A stretch of DNA of 5,191 nucleotides from DASWID01 sp049682815 (GCA_049682815.1 JBAUII010000106.1:1-5191); one strand, 5' to 3'; shown: positions 1-5,133, counted from the stretch's first letter. The notes: generated by a model from the sequence alone, not told the origin. Made by a program: numbers and translations.

Positions 1-3
1 TAA

Positions 4-26
4 CCCTCCTTTTGTAAAAAGGAGGG
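4..26. repeat. Palindromic hairpin repeat, first of two
   Basis: A perfect 10-bp inverted repeat: the arm CCCTCCTTTT (4-13) and its complement (17-26) are separated by GTA. This C-rich/T-run and A-run/G-rich layout is the same as in the element directly to its right, and it is typical of dispersed palindromic repeats in spacers of environmental bacteria (family resemblance from memory, not searched). The window starts inside it, so its left boundary is unknown. It could also serve as a terminator for a gene to the left. Confidence 0.6.
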
Positions 27-33
27 CACAAAT

Positions 34-75
34 AAATCCTCCCCTTTTAGATAAAAGGGGAGTTAGAGGGGATTT
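34..75. repeat. Palindromic repeat with nested stems, second of two
   Basis: The outer arms AAATCC (34-39) and GGATTT (70-75) enclose an inner perfect stem CTCCCCTTTT (39-48) and its complement (53-62), with loop AGAT. The design matches the element at 4-26 but the sequence differs, as expected for divergent members of one dispersed family. No transposase lies nearby in the window, so if mobile it would be non-autonomous. A run of six T (83-88) follows closely, so it could also end transcription coming from the left. The stretch 76-254 up to the transporter shows only a tandem TGTATATT pair (201-216) and no convincing promoter. Confidence 0.6.
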
Positions 76-254
76 AGGGAGATTTTTTCGTTTCTGATTT
101 TCTTAACGCAATTTTTGGAATGCCGACTTCCGAATTAACCTTCTGAAAAGAAAAACGTTTAACGATTAGCACGAGTTAAATCCTCAATCAAATTCCTTAG
201 TGTATATTTGTATATTTGGTGATAGGAAAATCCTAACGAGCCTCTTGTTCAGCG

Positions 255-1544
255 ATGGAGAAGCTGAGAGATACTAGAGTTAAAAGCATGCAGAGAAAGA
301 CCCTGATTGCTGGTTGTGTGGCCAACGTGCTTGAGTGGTATGACTTTGCCCTCTACGGATATTTCGCATCCGTATTAGCTAAGCTTTTCTTTCCCGCTGA
401 AGATCAGCTTAGCTCACTGGTTCTTACATTTGAGGTCTTTGCGGCGGGCTATCTTATGCGACCCCTCGGGGCGGCCTTTTTTGGTAACCTTGGAGACAGA
501 GTAGGGCGGAAAAAGGTACTAATAATCTCGGTGACTCTAATGGCAGCCTCCACGGTGCTAATCGGTGTGCTGCCTTCCTATGCCCGGATCGGCGTTTGGG
601 CTCCCATTCTGCTCACGCTGCTCCGGGTTGTCGAGGGTTTCTCCGTTGGCGGTGAATTTACCGGAACGATCTCATTCATCGTAGAGCACTCTCAACCATC
701 CCGTCGTGGGTTGACCGGTAGTTTTGCGACATTTAGTCTGATCGGTGGAATACTTCTCGGATCGGCTGTAGGTGCGTTAATTACCTCGAGCCTTTCCGCA
801 GAAGAGGTCATTAATTGGGGGTGGCGCATTCCTTTTGTACTAGGAATTGTGGTTGGGGGCGTTGGTATTTACCTTAGATTTGGTATAGAAGAAACGCCGG
901 TTTTTAAATCGATGGAAGATCGGGGCGGAATCGTTAGAACTCCGATTTTTGAAGCGCTAACCAATTATCGGAGAGAAATACTGATTGCGATGGGCACTAC
1001 CTGGGTAGGCTCCGCAACCTTCTACATAATCTTTGTTTACATGCCAACCTATCTTTCGAGTGAGCATAACATACCGATTTCTACAGCACTTAAAATAAAT
1101 ACGGTTACCATGGTAATTTTGATGATGGTTTCTCCTTTCATGGGAGCACTTTCTGACCGGGTAGGCAGGAAGCCAGTACTGACTACGGGTTGTGTAGGAA
1201 TTGCAGTCCTAGCATATCCACTATTTCTCCTTTTATCAGCGGGTAATATGCTGTACGCCCTGGGAGCGCAGGCGATATTTGCAGTTGGGCTTGCTATGCT
1301 ATTCGCCCCACTGGGTGCTACCCTCGTAGAGCTTTTTCCCACGAAAGTTCGACTAAGCGCAATGTCTCTCGGGTACAACCTTGGGTTTTCCATCTTCGGA
1401 GGCACGGCGCCACTGGTCGCAACCTATCTGATCAAAGAAACTGGCAGTATCTTGGCGCCGAGTATCTATCTCATTTTCAGTGCCCTGGTCTCACTGTTCG
1501 TATTTCTCAAAATACGCGAGACATACAGGGACCCCTTGAGATAA
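255..1544 (+). CDS. MFS transporter, metabolite:H+ symporter (MHS) type
   Basis: Predicted 12-helix inner-membrane secondary transporter of the major facilitator superfamily. The MHS family (ProP, KgtP and ShiA are members) typically moves organic acids, osmolytes or shikimate with protons. Visible signatures are NVLEWYDFALYGYFA in helix 1 (residues 24-38), the helix 2-3 loop motif G77-x3-D81-R-x-G-R-K, its repeat in the second half G297-x3-D301-R-x-G-R-K, GWRIPFVLG (189-197), and the MHS-like segment ELFPTKVRLSAMSLGYNLG (359-377). At 429 residues it is full length for the family and uninterrupted. The start is not certain: ATG 255 has no good ribosome site, while the in-frame ATG at 288 has GAG eight bases upstream and would remove 11 residues ahead of helix 1. 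It stands alone; no partner gene suggests its substrate, which I do not assign. Confidence 0.95.
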   Translation: MEKLRDTRVKSMQRKTLIAGCVANVLEWYDFALYGYFASVLAKLFFPAEDQLSSLVLTFEVFAAGYLMRPLGAAFFGNLGDRVGRKKVLIISVTLMAASTVLIGVLPSYARIGVWAPILLTLLRVVEGFSVGGEFTGTISFIVEHSQPSRRGLTGSFATFSLIGGILLGSAVGALITSSLSAEEVINWGWRIPFVLGIVVGGVGIYLRFGIEETPVFKSMEDRGGIVRTPIFEALTNYRREILIAMGTTWVGSATFYIIFVYMPTYLSSEHNIPISTALKINTVTMVILMMVSPFMGALSDRVGRKPVLTTGCVGIAVLAYPLFLLLSAGNMLYALGAQAIFAVGLAMLFAPLGATLVELFPTKVRLSAMSLGYNLGFSIFGGTAPLVATYLIKETGSILAPSIYLIFSALVSLFVFLKIRETYRDPLR

Positions 1545-1584
1545 CCATCTCCAGGAAAATTAGAACCATGTTCGACCCCTGGTT

Positions 1585-1655
1585 GTCATTCTCGAATGTC
1601 TTTGCCGGTGATCCACCCCCTGAGGTCATTCCCGAGGACCGTTGTCGGGAATCCA
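1585..1655. repeat. Degenerate 31-base direct repeat pair, one copy palindromic
   Basis: Two 31-base units, 1585-1615 and 1625-1655 (period 40), share GTCATTC at the left, TTG in the middle and ATCCA at the right; I count 22 of 31 identical positions. The second unit forms a perfect 8-bp stem, ATTCCCGA (1628-1635) with TCGGGAAT (1645-1652). In the first unit the stem is mostly lost. The form GTCATTCCCG...CGGGAATCCA is a familiar dispersed intergenic repeat in many proteobacterial-type genomes (recalled, not searched). A third partial TGTCATT occurs at 1662-1668. Confidence 0.6.
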
Positions 1656-1742
1656 TGGATATGTCATTGGTGTAAGTTTTAGATATTTCGTGGACAGAAC
1701 CTTTAATAGTGGCTTTTTCATACAGCTTACTCTTCTTTCTGA

Positions 1743-1777
1743 CTTCTTTGTCTTGATACAAAGAAGCAAAAATCAAG
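1743..1777. repeat. Palindrome with two mutually exclusive stems
   Basis: CTTCTTTGT (1743-1751) pairs perfectly with 1758-1766 (9 bp, loop CTTGAT). That loop, CTTGAT (1752-1757), also pairs perfectly with ATCAAG (1772-1777). The two stems overlap and cannot form together. The CTTGATACAAAG...ATCAAGG pattern resembles a spacer repeat I recall from several bacterial phyla, so this is more likely a dispersed repeat than a regulatory switch. It lies 200 bases past the transporter stop and could help end its transcript. Confidence 0.5.
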
Positions 1778-1818
1778 GGCTTACAAAAAATTAGGAATTA
1801 TTAAATCAATTCCTTCAG

Positions 1819-1995
1819 CTAAAAATATTTAATCCAACCACAACCCAAATCTTTTTTTAACGCTTCCGGAATTGATTTTGGCAATTTTTTGAATGCCCAT
1901 TTTAAATCTAAAAAGCCGTCCACGACATATCTAAACATCTGCAATTGGGAGAGACAAAGTCTTGAAGCAATCTCGCAGGTGGATAAGCCTCTTTG
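1819..1995 (-). pseudogene. Possible gene remnant, minus-strand open frame of 58 codons
   Basis: Read on the minus strand, 1995 down to the stop TAG at 1821-1819 is open for 58 codons and gives a protein-like sequence containing QLQMFRYVVDGFLDLKWAF and ending LGCGWIKYF. The only ATG in it (1938-1936) would give just 39 residues. A TAA at 1998-1996 separates it from a further open stretch upstream in the same frame that reads AFVRKKGTSE just before the stop. This could be an eroded gene with a nonsense codon, or a repeat that happens to stay open. I recognise no family and see no ribosome site. Confidence 0.25.
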
Positions 1996-2116
1996 TTATT
2001 CACTAGTGCCTTTTTTCCTCACGAAGGCCCAGGCCCTGTGGCGAATTCTCTTGCTTTGCAAAAATTGCCTTGGGCTCCTTTATATTTTTCGTAAAGCAGC
2101 GGCCTATATTAAATAC

Positions 2117-2145
2117 TTGTAAAATTTTTGATATGGTTCTATAAT
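2117..2145 (+). promoter_or_regulatory. Promoter of the toxin-antitoxin operon
   Basis: A perfect -10 box TATAAT (2140-2145) sits exactly 17 bases after TTGTAA (2117-2122), which matches the -35 consensus at four of six positions. Transcription would start near 2152, giving a leader of about 27 bases. The antitoxin start is set by GAGAGGA (2168-2174), five bases before ATG 2179. The -10 box lies in the middle of the 25-base palindrome, so a repressor bound there would block RNA polymerase directly. Confidence 0.75.
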
Positions 2146-2155
2146 AGAACCATAT
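2131..2155. promoter_or_regulatory. Perfect 25-base palindrome, likely operator for autoregulation
   Basis: The arms ATATGGTTCTAT (2131-2142) and ATAGAACCATAT (2144-2155) are perfect 12-base complements around a single central A. It overlaps the -10 box and lies 24 bases ahead of the antitoxin gene. Ribbon-helix-helix antitoxins, alone or with their PIN toxin, bind inverted repeats in their own promoter and repress it (established for FitAB and VapBC). That this site is bound by the adjacent antitoxin is inferred from position and symmetry. Confidence 0.8.
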
Positions 2156-2178
2156 TGAATCTAAACCGAGAGGAATAA

Positions 2179-2424
2179 ATGCCGGTCAATTTATCAATAA
2201 AAAATGTGCCGGACGACGTTGCGGAGAAGCTGCGTAAGCGGGCAGCTAGACACCACCGGTCACTCCAGGGAGAACTCATGGCAATTCTCGAAGAAAGTCT
2301 TGCCGAACGAAGGGTGCTGACACCCGCTGAACTACTTTCGGAAGTGCAGGCTACGGGTTTAAAGACACCCGAGGAGTCGGCGATTATCATCAGGAAGGAA
2401 AGGGATGCCCGTTCTCGTCGTTGA
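2179..2424 (+). CDS. Ribbon-helix-helix antitoxin (FitA/VapB-like)
   Basis: An 81-residue antitoxin of a type II toxin-antitoxin module. It should neutralise the PIN RNase encoded next to it and repress the shared promoter. Residues 2-8 form the DNA-contacting strand (VNLSIKN), residues 11-24 (PDDVAEKLRKRAAR) helix A, and residues 28-43 (SLQGELMAILEESLAE) helix B. The stretch RAARHHRSLQGE is typical of FitA-like ribbon-helix-helix antitoxins. The basic tail (IIIRKERDARSRR) fits the toxin-wrapping region, where family members put an Arg or Lys into the PIN active site. The gene has a good Shine-Dalgarno sequence and its stop lies 20 bases inside the toxin gene, a layout that couples the two products. 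Confidence 0.93.
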   Translation: MPVNLSIKNVPDDVAEKLRKRAARHHRSLQGELMAILEESLAERRVLTPAELLSEVQATGLKTPEESAIIIRKERDARSRR

Positions 2425-2776
2425 GGCTTCAGCGCTTGCTTCCTTGGTTTTCGGAGAGGCAAGCGCTGAAGAGGTTGTTCAATTGCTTTCGGGAGGGCGT
2501 CTCCTTGCCCCGTCCCTCGTATGGTTTGAGGTAGCTAGCGTCTGTCTGAAAAAGATTAAAGCACATCCTAAGAAAAAGGCACTGATCATTGAGGCATTCA
2601 ATAATGGAAGGAGACTAGATATTGAAATCATTGAAGTGGATCATTTGGCAGCTGTTGAGTTAGCTCTTGATAAAGGTATTACGACCTATGATGCTAGTTA
2701 TTTATGGCTAGCGCGAGAGGTTCGGGCGGATCTTATCACACTCGACGAAACAATGCGTAAAGCGTTTTCCAGTTAG
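2405..2776 (+). CDS. vapC: PIN-domain toxin RNase (VapC/FitB-like)
   Basis: A 123-residue single PIN domain, the normal length for VapC toxins, which are Mg2+-dependent endoribonucleases that cleave tRNA or rRNA sites and stop translation. Expected acidic positions are E42 (in LLAPSLVWFEVASV), D96 (in TTYDASYLWLA) and D114 (in LITLDETM). The first acidic residue, normally Asp in VVDASAL, is Glu here (E7 in VVEASALASLVFGE). ATG 2405 is supported by AGGAAGGA (2392-2399), five bases upstream and inside the antitoxin gene. The genes overlap by 20 bases. A 13-bp inverted repeat spans codons 8-23. The reading frame is intact; activity may be altered by the D-to-E change. The target RNA is unknown. 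Confidence 0.92.
   Translation: MPVLVVEASALASLVFGEASAEEVVQLLSGGRLLAPSLVWFEVASVCLKKIKAHPKKKALIIEAFNNGRRLDIEIIEVDHLAAVELALDKGITTYDASYLWLAREVRADLITLDETMRKAFSS
2427..2471 (+). repeat. Perfect 13-bp inverted repeat at the start of the toxin gene
   Basis: CTTCAGCGCTTGC (2427-2439) and its exact complement (2459-2471) are separated by 19 bases. In the mRNA this would be a strong stem beginning 22 bases after the toxin ATG and just past the antitoxin stop, roughly at the edge of an initiating ribosome's footprint. Each arm contains the self-complementary AGCGCT. It may lower toxin translation relative to antitoxin, or may be a by-product of the coding sequence (ASALAS and EASAEE). Confidence 0.6.
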
Positions 2777-2835
2777 TAATCGAAAGTCTCCCTCCCGTTC
2801 TTGTCATTTTCAAGCCCAAGATAGTACCTGCCCCC

Positions 2836-2864
2836 TTATGATTCTAAAAGGTAGCATTCGGGCA
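2836..2864 (+). repeat. Dispersed repeat fragment, inverted partner near 5040-5068
   Basis: Bases 2836-2864 match the reverse complement of 5040-5068 at 24 of 29 positions by my count; the core is TAAAAGGTA flanked by ATGATT and CATTC. Immediately to the right, ACAAACTTTATCGG (2864-2877) matches 5073-5086 in direct orientation at 13 of 14. The two places therefore carry the same modules in different arrangements. They flank the carbonic anhydrase-like operon. No transposase is present. Confidence 0.5.
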
Positions 2865-2942
2865 CAAACTTTATCGGAAGTCCATAGAGATGCTAATAAG
2901 AATTAGTCAACAAAAGATTTGACCCCAAGGCGTGTGTAATAC

Positions 2943-2980
2943 TTGCAGCTCTGTTTTTGCAGCTCTGTTTTTGCAGCTCT
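2943..2980 (+). repeat. Tandem repeat, 14-base unit, 2.7 copies
   Basis: The unit TTGCAGCTCTGTTT occurs at 2943-2956 and 2957-2970, followed by a partial third copy TTGCAGCT plus CT (2971-2980), with no mismatch. Its last T forms the first base of the candidate -35 box of the operon downstream. Such perfect short tandem repeats can change copy number by replication slippage, here directly upstream of a promoter. Confidence 0.9.
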
Positions 2981-3008
2981 TGAAATTTATTCATAGTTGT
3001 TGTAAACT
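2980..3008 (+). promoter_or_regulatory. Candidate promoter of the carbonic anhydrase-like operon
   Basis: TTGAAA (2980-2985, five of six consensus) and TAAACT (3003-3008, four of six) have the ideal 17-base spacing. Transcription would begin near 3015, leaving a short leader that contains the Shine-Dalgarno sequence at 3021-3030. It lies directly after the 14-base tandem repeat. This is a consensus match only. Confidence 0.4.
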
Positions 3009-3020
3009 GGGGCAAACCTT

Positions 3021-3030
3021 AAAAGGAGGT
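3021..3030 (+). promoter_or_regulatory. Consensus Shine-Dalgarno sequence that fixes a TTG start
   Basis: AAAAGGAGGT contains the full 16S anti-Shine-Dalgarno complement AAGGAGGT. It ends seven bases before TTG 3038, and no in-frame ATG or GTG gives a signal peptide, so this site decides the start. A very strong site paired with the weakest of the three common start codons suggests tuned expression. Confidence 0.85.
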
Positions 3031-3037
3031 ATTCGCT

Positions 3038-4264
3038 TTGGTCAAATATCTAACTCGCACAGCAATAACAATCGCCCTTGTCTGGCTCGCCCTATCACCC
3101 ATAGCATGTAATGATAATGGAGGATCATCCAAACCGAGTTTTGTGGATCCAACCGCCACTCTTATCAACGTCGAAAACATACATCTCAGTGAACTCGCCT
3201 ACGTGGCGCCGTTCGCAGTTCTTATTGCCGGCTCTGATGGAGGGAATTCCATTGATATTGGCAACAAGACCAACGTGCAAGACAATTGCATCCTTGATGC
3301 TACGGGAGGATCAATAGGACTTGGGGAGCAGGTCATACTCGCTCACGGTGCCACTGTAATTGGTCATGCAAGCATCGGTGAAGAGGGAGAGTGCCCCGAC
3401 GGGGAGCGAGTCTGCCCGTCTTTTGTCGGCTTTAACTCCGAGGTTGACGGCGCCACTATTGAGAAAGATGCCATGGTCATATATCTCGCCCGAGTGGGTC
3501 CCGGTATAACAATTCCCTCAGGGTGCTTGGTGCTTTCCGGCAACAACATAACCTCCCAGGCAGATGTTGGGGTACCACCCGCCTGTAACCCGCCCAATAC
3601 TGCACCGGTGACTGAAGCACTCCGAGCGTTTATGGAAGGGGTGATAGAGGTCAATGTTGACTTTGCCAAGGAGTACACTAAGCTAGCAAATGAAGGTGAG
3701 GACAACGTCACTGGCATAAACTTCGACCCGGGCAACACGGAATTCAACCCAAACCGTGACCTTCCCACACTGAACGGCGTGGAGACTCGAGACCCAGAGT
3801 TCCGAAACCGAATAATAGGCGATGTGCGCATGGCCGACACGGAAGAAATGCTTGATTTGGTAATGGGCTTTAATGATTCGTTACGCGCCGATGAGGGAGA
3901 GCCATTCGAGGTGGGAAACATCACCTCAATGGATGATAATTGCACATTTCATGCGCTTGAGCATACCCACCTGCAGTTGGGCAATAACGGTACCTACGGT
4001 TTCCGAAGCCTCGTACATGGGGGACCTACTTCCTTCCCCTTGGATGGTGAAGAGCCGAATAACACAACTGTCACCGGTGACAACTTCACCCTCGGAGAAG
4101 AGTCTGTTTTTTTCCAGTCGCGCATCGGCGACAATAGCACAGTGGGCAACAAGAGCCTTGTTCAGCGGGTTGACTGTCCCGACGGGACTATAATTGGCGA
4201 CCAAAGAGTTGTAGTCGGAGACGGGACCAACTGCCCACTCCCCGGCACCCCAGTCCAGTGGTAA
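3038..4264 (+). CDS. Exported tandem gamma-class carbonic anhydrase-like protein, probable lipoprotein
   Basis: A 408-residue exported protein, probably envelope-anchored. Residues 1-23 form a signal (K3, R7, hydrophobic 9-19) ending at C24; SPIAC is an imperfect lipobox because of Pro at -3. Two left-handed beta-helix domains resembling Cam, the gamma carbonic anhydrase of Methanosarcina thermophila, follow. Domain 1 (about 35-215) runs from FVDPTATL through NVQD (79-82), LAH (101-103) and IPSGCLVLS to the terminal helix VNVDFAKEY, with N206 at the Asn202 position. Domain 2 (about 236-408) has RADEGEPFEVG (283-293), FHALE (304-308), VHG (326-328) and an insertion near 329-344, and lacks the terminal helix. 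Zinc positions 81/117/122 read D87/H103/I108 in domain 1 and H305/F322/H327 in domain 2. C119 and C126 could form a disulfide. The fold is clear; CO2 hydration is unproven. It overlaps the next gene by seven bases. Confidence 0.85.
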   Translation: MVKYLTRTAITIALVWLALSPIACNDNGGSSKPSFVDPTATLINVENIHLSELAYVAPFAVLIAGSDGGNSIDIGNKTNVQDNCILDATGGSIGLGEQVILAHGATVIGHASIGEEGECPDGERVCPSFVGFNSEVDGATIEKDAMVIYLARVGPGITIPSGCLVLSGNNITSQADVGVPPACNPPNTAPVTEALRAFMEGVIEVNVDFAKEYTKLANEGEDNVTGINFDPGNTEFNPNRDLPTLNGVETRDPEFRNRIIGDVRMADTEEMLDLVMGFNDSLRADEGEPFEVGNITSMDDNCTFHALEHTHLQLGNNGTYGFRSLVHGGPTSFPLDGEEPNNTTVTGDNFTLGEESVFFQSRIGDNSTVGNKSLVQRVDCPDGTIIGDQRVVVGDGTNCPLPGTPVQW

Positions 4265-4779
4265 GAGAATATCGTATTCTGAAAAAGATGAGATGCCTGG
4301 TACAAATCCCACACCCGAGGGGGCTCCGCCTCCTCACACTGCTCTCAGCAGTGCAGGTCTGGGTGCTACTAGTGGTTTCTTGTGATTCACCGTCCAGCGC
4401 TCATAAGGTCGTAGGTTCCCCCGTCAGGGGACTAGTTGCTACGCTAGAAGATGAGGTCAGCGAACTTCCTGGTGGGCGGATTAGGTGGTCAACGTATTGG
4501 AAGTTATGCTGGGAAAGATACCAGGGGGCGAAGGCATACGAACTCCAGACCTTAACGAGCGAAGGGATTTCTCCGAAGCTGCACCGTCAAAGCGATAGGT
4601 GCTTTCGTATAGAAGCCGCAGCGGGTGAGAACGAGAAATCGCAAGGTTTTGTCAACCGCAACTTACTGCTAGCGCTACAGTCAGGACAACTCGCCTATCG
4701 CGTGCGGGCTATTCTCGACAAAAACCACGTTAGTGAATGGTCTCCTTCTATATCAGTGGGCAAGTTTACAAAACCATGA
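4258..4779 (+). CDS. Small putative lipoprotein with fibronectin type III-like domain
   Basis: A 173-residue protein read from GTG 4258, which overlaps the preceding stop by seven bases; the in-frame ATG at 4288 (residue 11) is an alternative start. Neither has a strong ribosome site, so translation is probably coupled to the upstream gene. Residues 21-42 (basic, then LLTLLSAVQVWVLLVVSC) form a lipoprotein signal with C42 as the modified Cys. Asp follows at +2, the inner-membrane retention signal in Enterobacteria; whether that rule holds here is unknown. Residues 75-169 read like one fibronectin type III-type beta-sandwich: LCWERYQGAKAYELQ and, near the end, YRVRAILDKNHVSEWSPS. C84 and C115 could form a disulfide. 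I recognise no named family. Its position suggests it serves the carbonic anhydrase-like protein, for example as an anchor or binding partner. Confidence 0.75.
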   Translation: MVREYRILKKMRCLVQIPHPRGLRLLTLLSAVQVWVLLVVSCDSPSSAHKVVGSPVRGLVATLEDEVSELPGGRIRWSTYWKLCWERYQGAKAYELQTLTSEGISPKLHRQSDRCFRIEAAAGENEKSQGFVNRNLLLALQSGQLAYRVRAILDKNHVSEWSPSISVGKFTKP

Positions 4780-5024
4780 TGAAAAAATAGAAGTGAAGAA
4801 CTGTGGTCGGGCTTTGCTTATTTGACAATTGTAATTATTTTGATAATTTTACCTTTTCGCTAGCTATAAAGGAACGAAGGAATTCTCACAGATCTTGGAA
4901 CTTGGACCGTTAATAGCCAACCCAGCCGTTTCCTTCGACTCGTTTACCCCTCGACTGGGCTCAAGGGTTTAGCGCTAGAATTAGGAAGGGCTCAGTACAA
5001 GGTTTGAAACGATAAAAAAATAGG

Positions 5025-5100
5025 TTCCCAAACAGGCTTTGCGAGAATGTTACCTTTTAAAATCATGAGTGTACAAGCTTTATCGGGTAGCATTTGGGAA
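5025..5100. repeat. Imperfect palindromic element, about 76 bases
   Basis: The terminal arms TTCCCAAA (5025-5032) and TTTGGGAA (5093-5100) are perfect 8-bp complements. Just inside, GCGAGAATGTTACC (5041-5054) and GGTAGCATTTGGGA (5086-5099) are imperfect complements. The centre is a string of small palindromes: TTTTAAAA (5055-5062), TCATGA (5063-5068), TGTACA (5070-5075) and AAGCTT (5075-5080). Parts recur at 2836-2877. This is probably a non-coding dispersed element, possibly MITE-like; no target-site duplication was identified. Confidence 0.5.
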
Positions 5101-5133
5101 TTAAAAAATGGCGGGATGCTTTTTTATTAAATT

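Larger units (their letters stand above)
1545..2116. other. Long non-coding, repeat-rich spacer
   Basis: About 570 bases separate the transporter from the toxin-antitoxin promoter, with no intact gene I can support. It contains a degenerate direct-repeat pair (1585-1655), a palindrome with two alternative stems (1743-1777), an 11-bp inverted repeat AAATCAATTCC (1803-1813) matched at 1868-1878, and a minus-strand open frame (1819-1995) that may be a remnant. Base composition is more AT-rich than the flanking genes. No clear Rho-independent terminator for the transporter was found. Confidence 0.7.

Noticed and set aside
1507..1776. Minus-strand open frame beyond the transporter
   Set aside because: It consists of translated repeat sequence (1585-1655 and 1743-1777) and the transporter's end.
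1889..2122. Plus-strand open frame of 77 codons in the spacer
   Set aside because: No ribosome site, poor protein-like composition, opposite the more protein-like minus-strand frame, and running into the toxin-antitoxin promoter.
2801..2807. Another copy of the GTCATT repeat at the end of the toxin gene
   Set aside because: Only a short word matches; the CGGGAATCCA half is absent.
3364..3945. Minus-strand open frame of 193 codons inside the carbonic anhydrase-like gene
   Set aside because: The plus-strand frame has clear beta-helix motifs throughout; the reverse frame is Ser/Pro-rich shadow sequence with no domain or ribosome site.
3926..4312. Minus-strand open frame across the operon junction
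   Set aside because: Shadow of two well-supported plus-strand genes; no recognisable features.
4822..4847. Promoter from TTGACA and GATAAT
   Set aside because: The spacing is only 14 bases and no gene follows in the window.
4833..4850. Rho-independent terminator after the lipoprotein gene
   Set aside because: The stem is six A/T pairs only; too weak to be a convincing intrinsic terminator.
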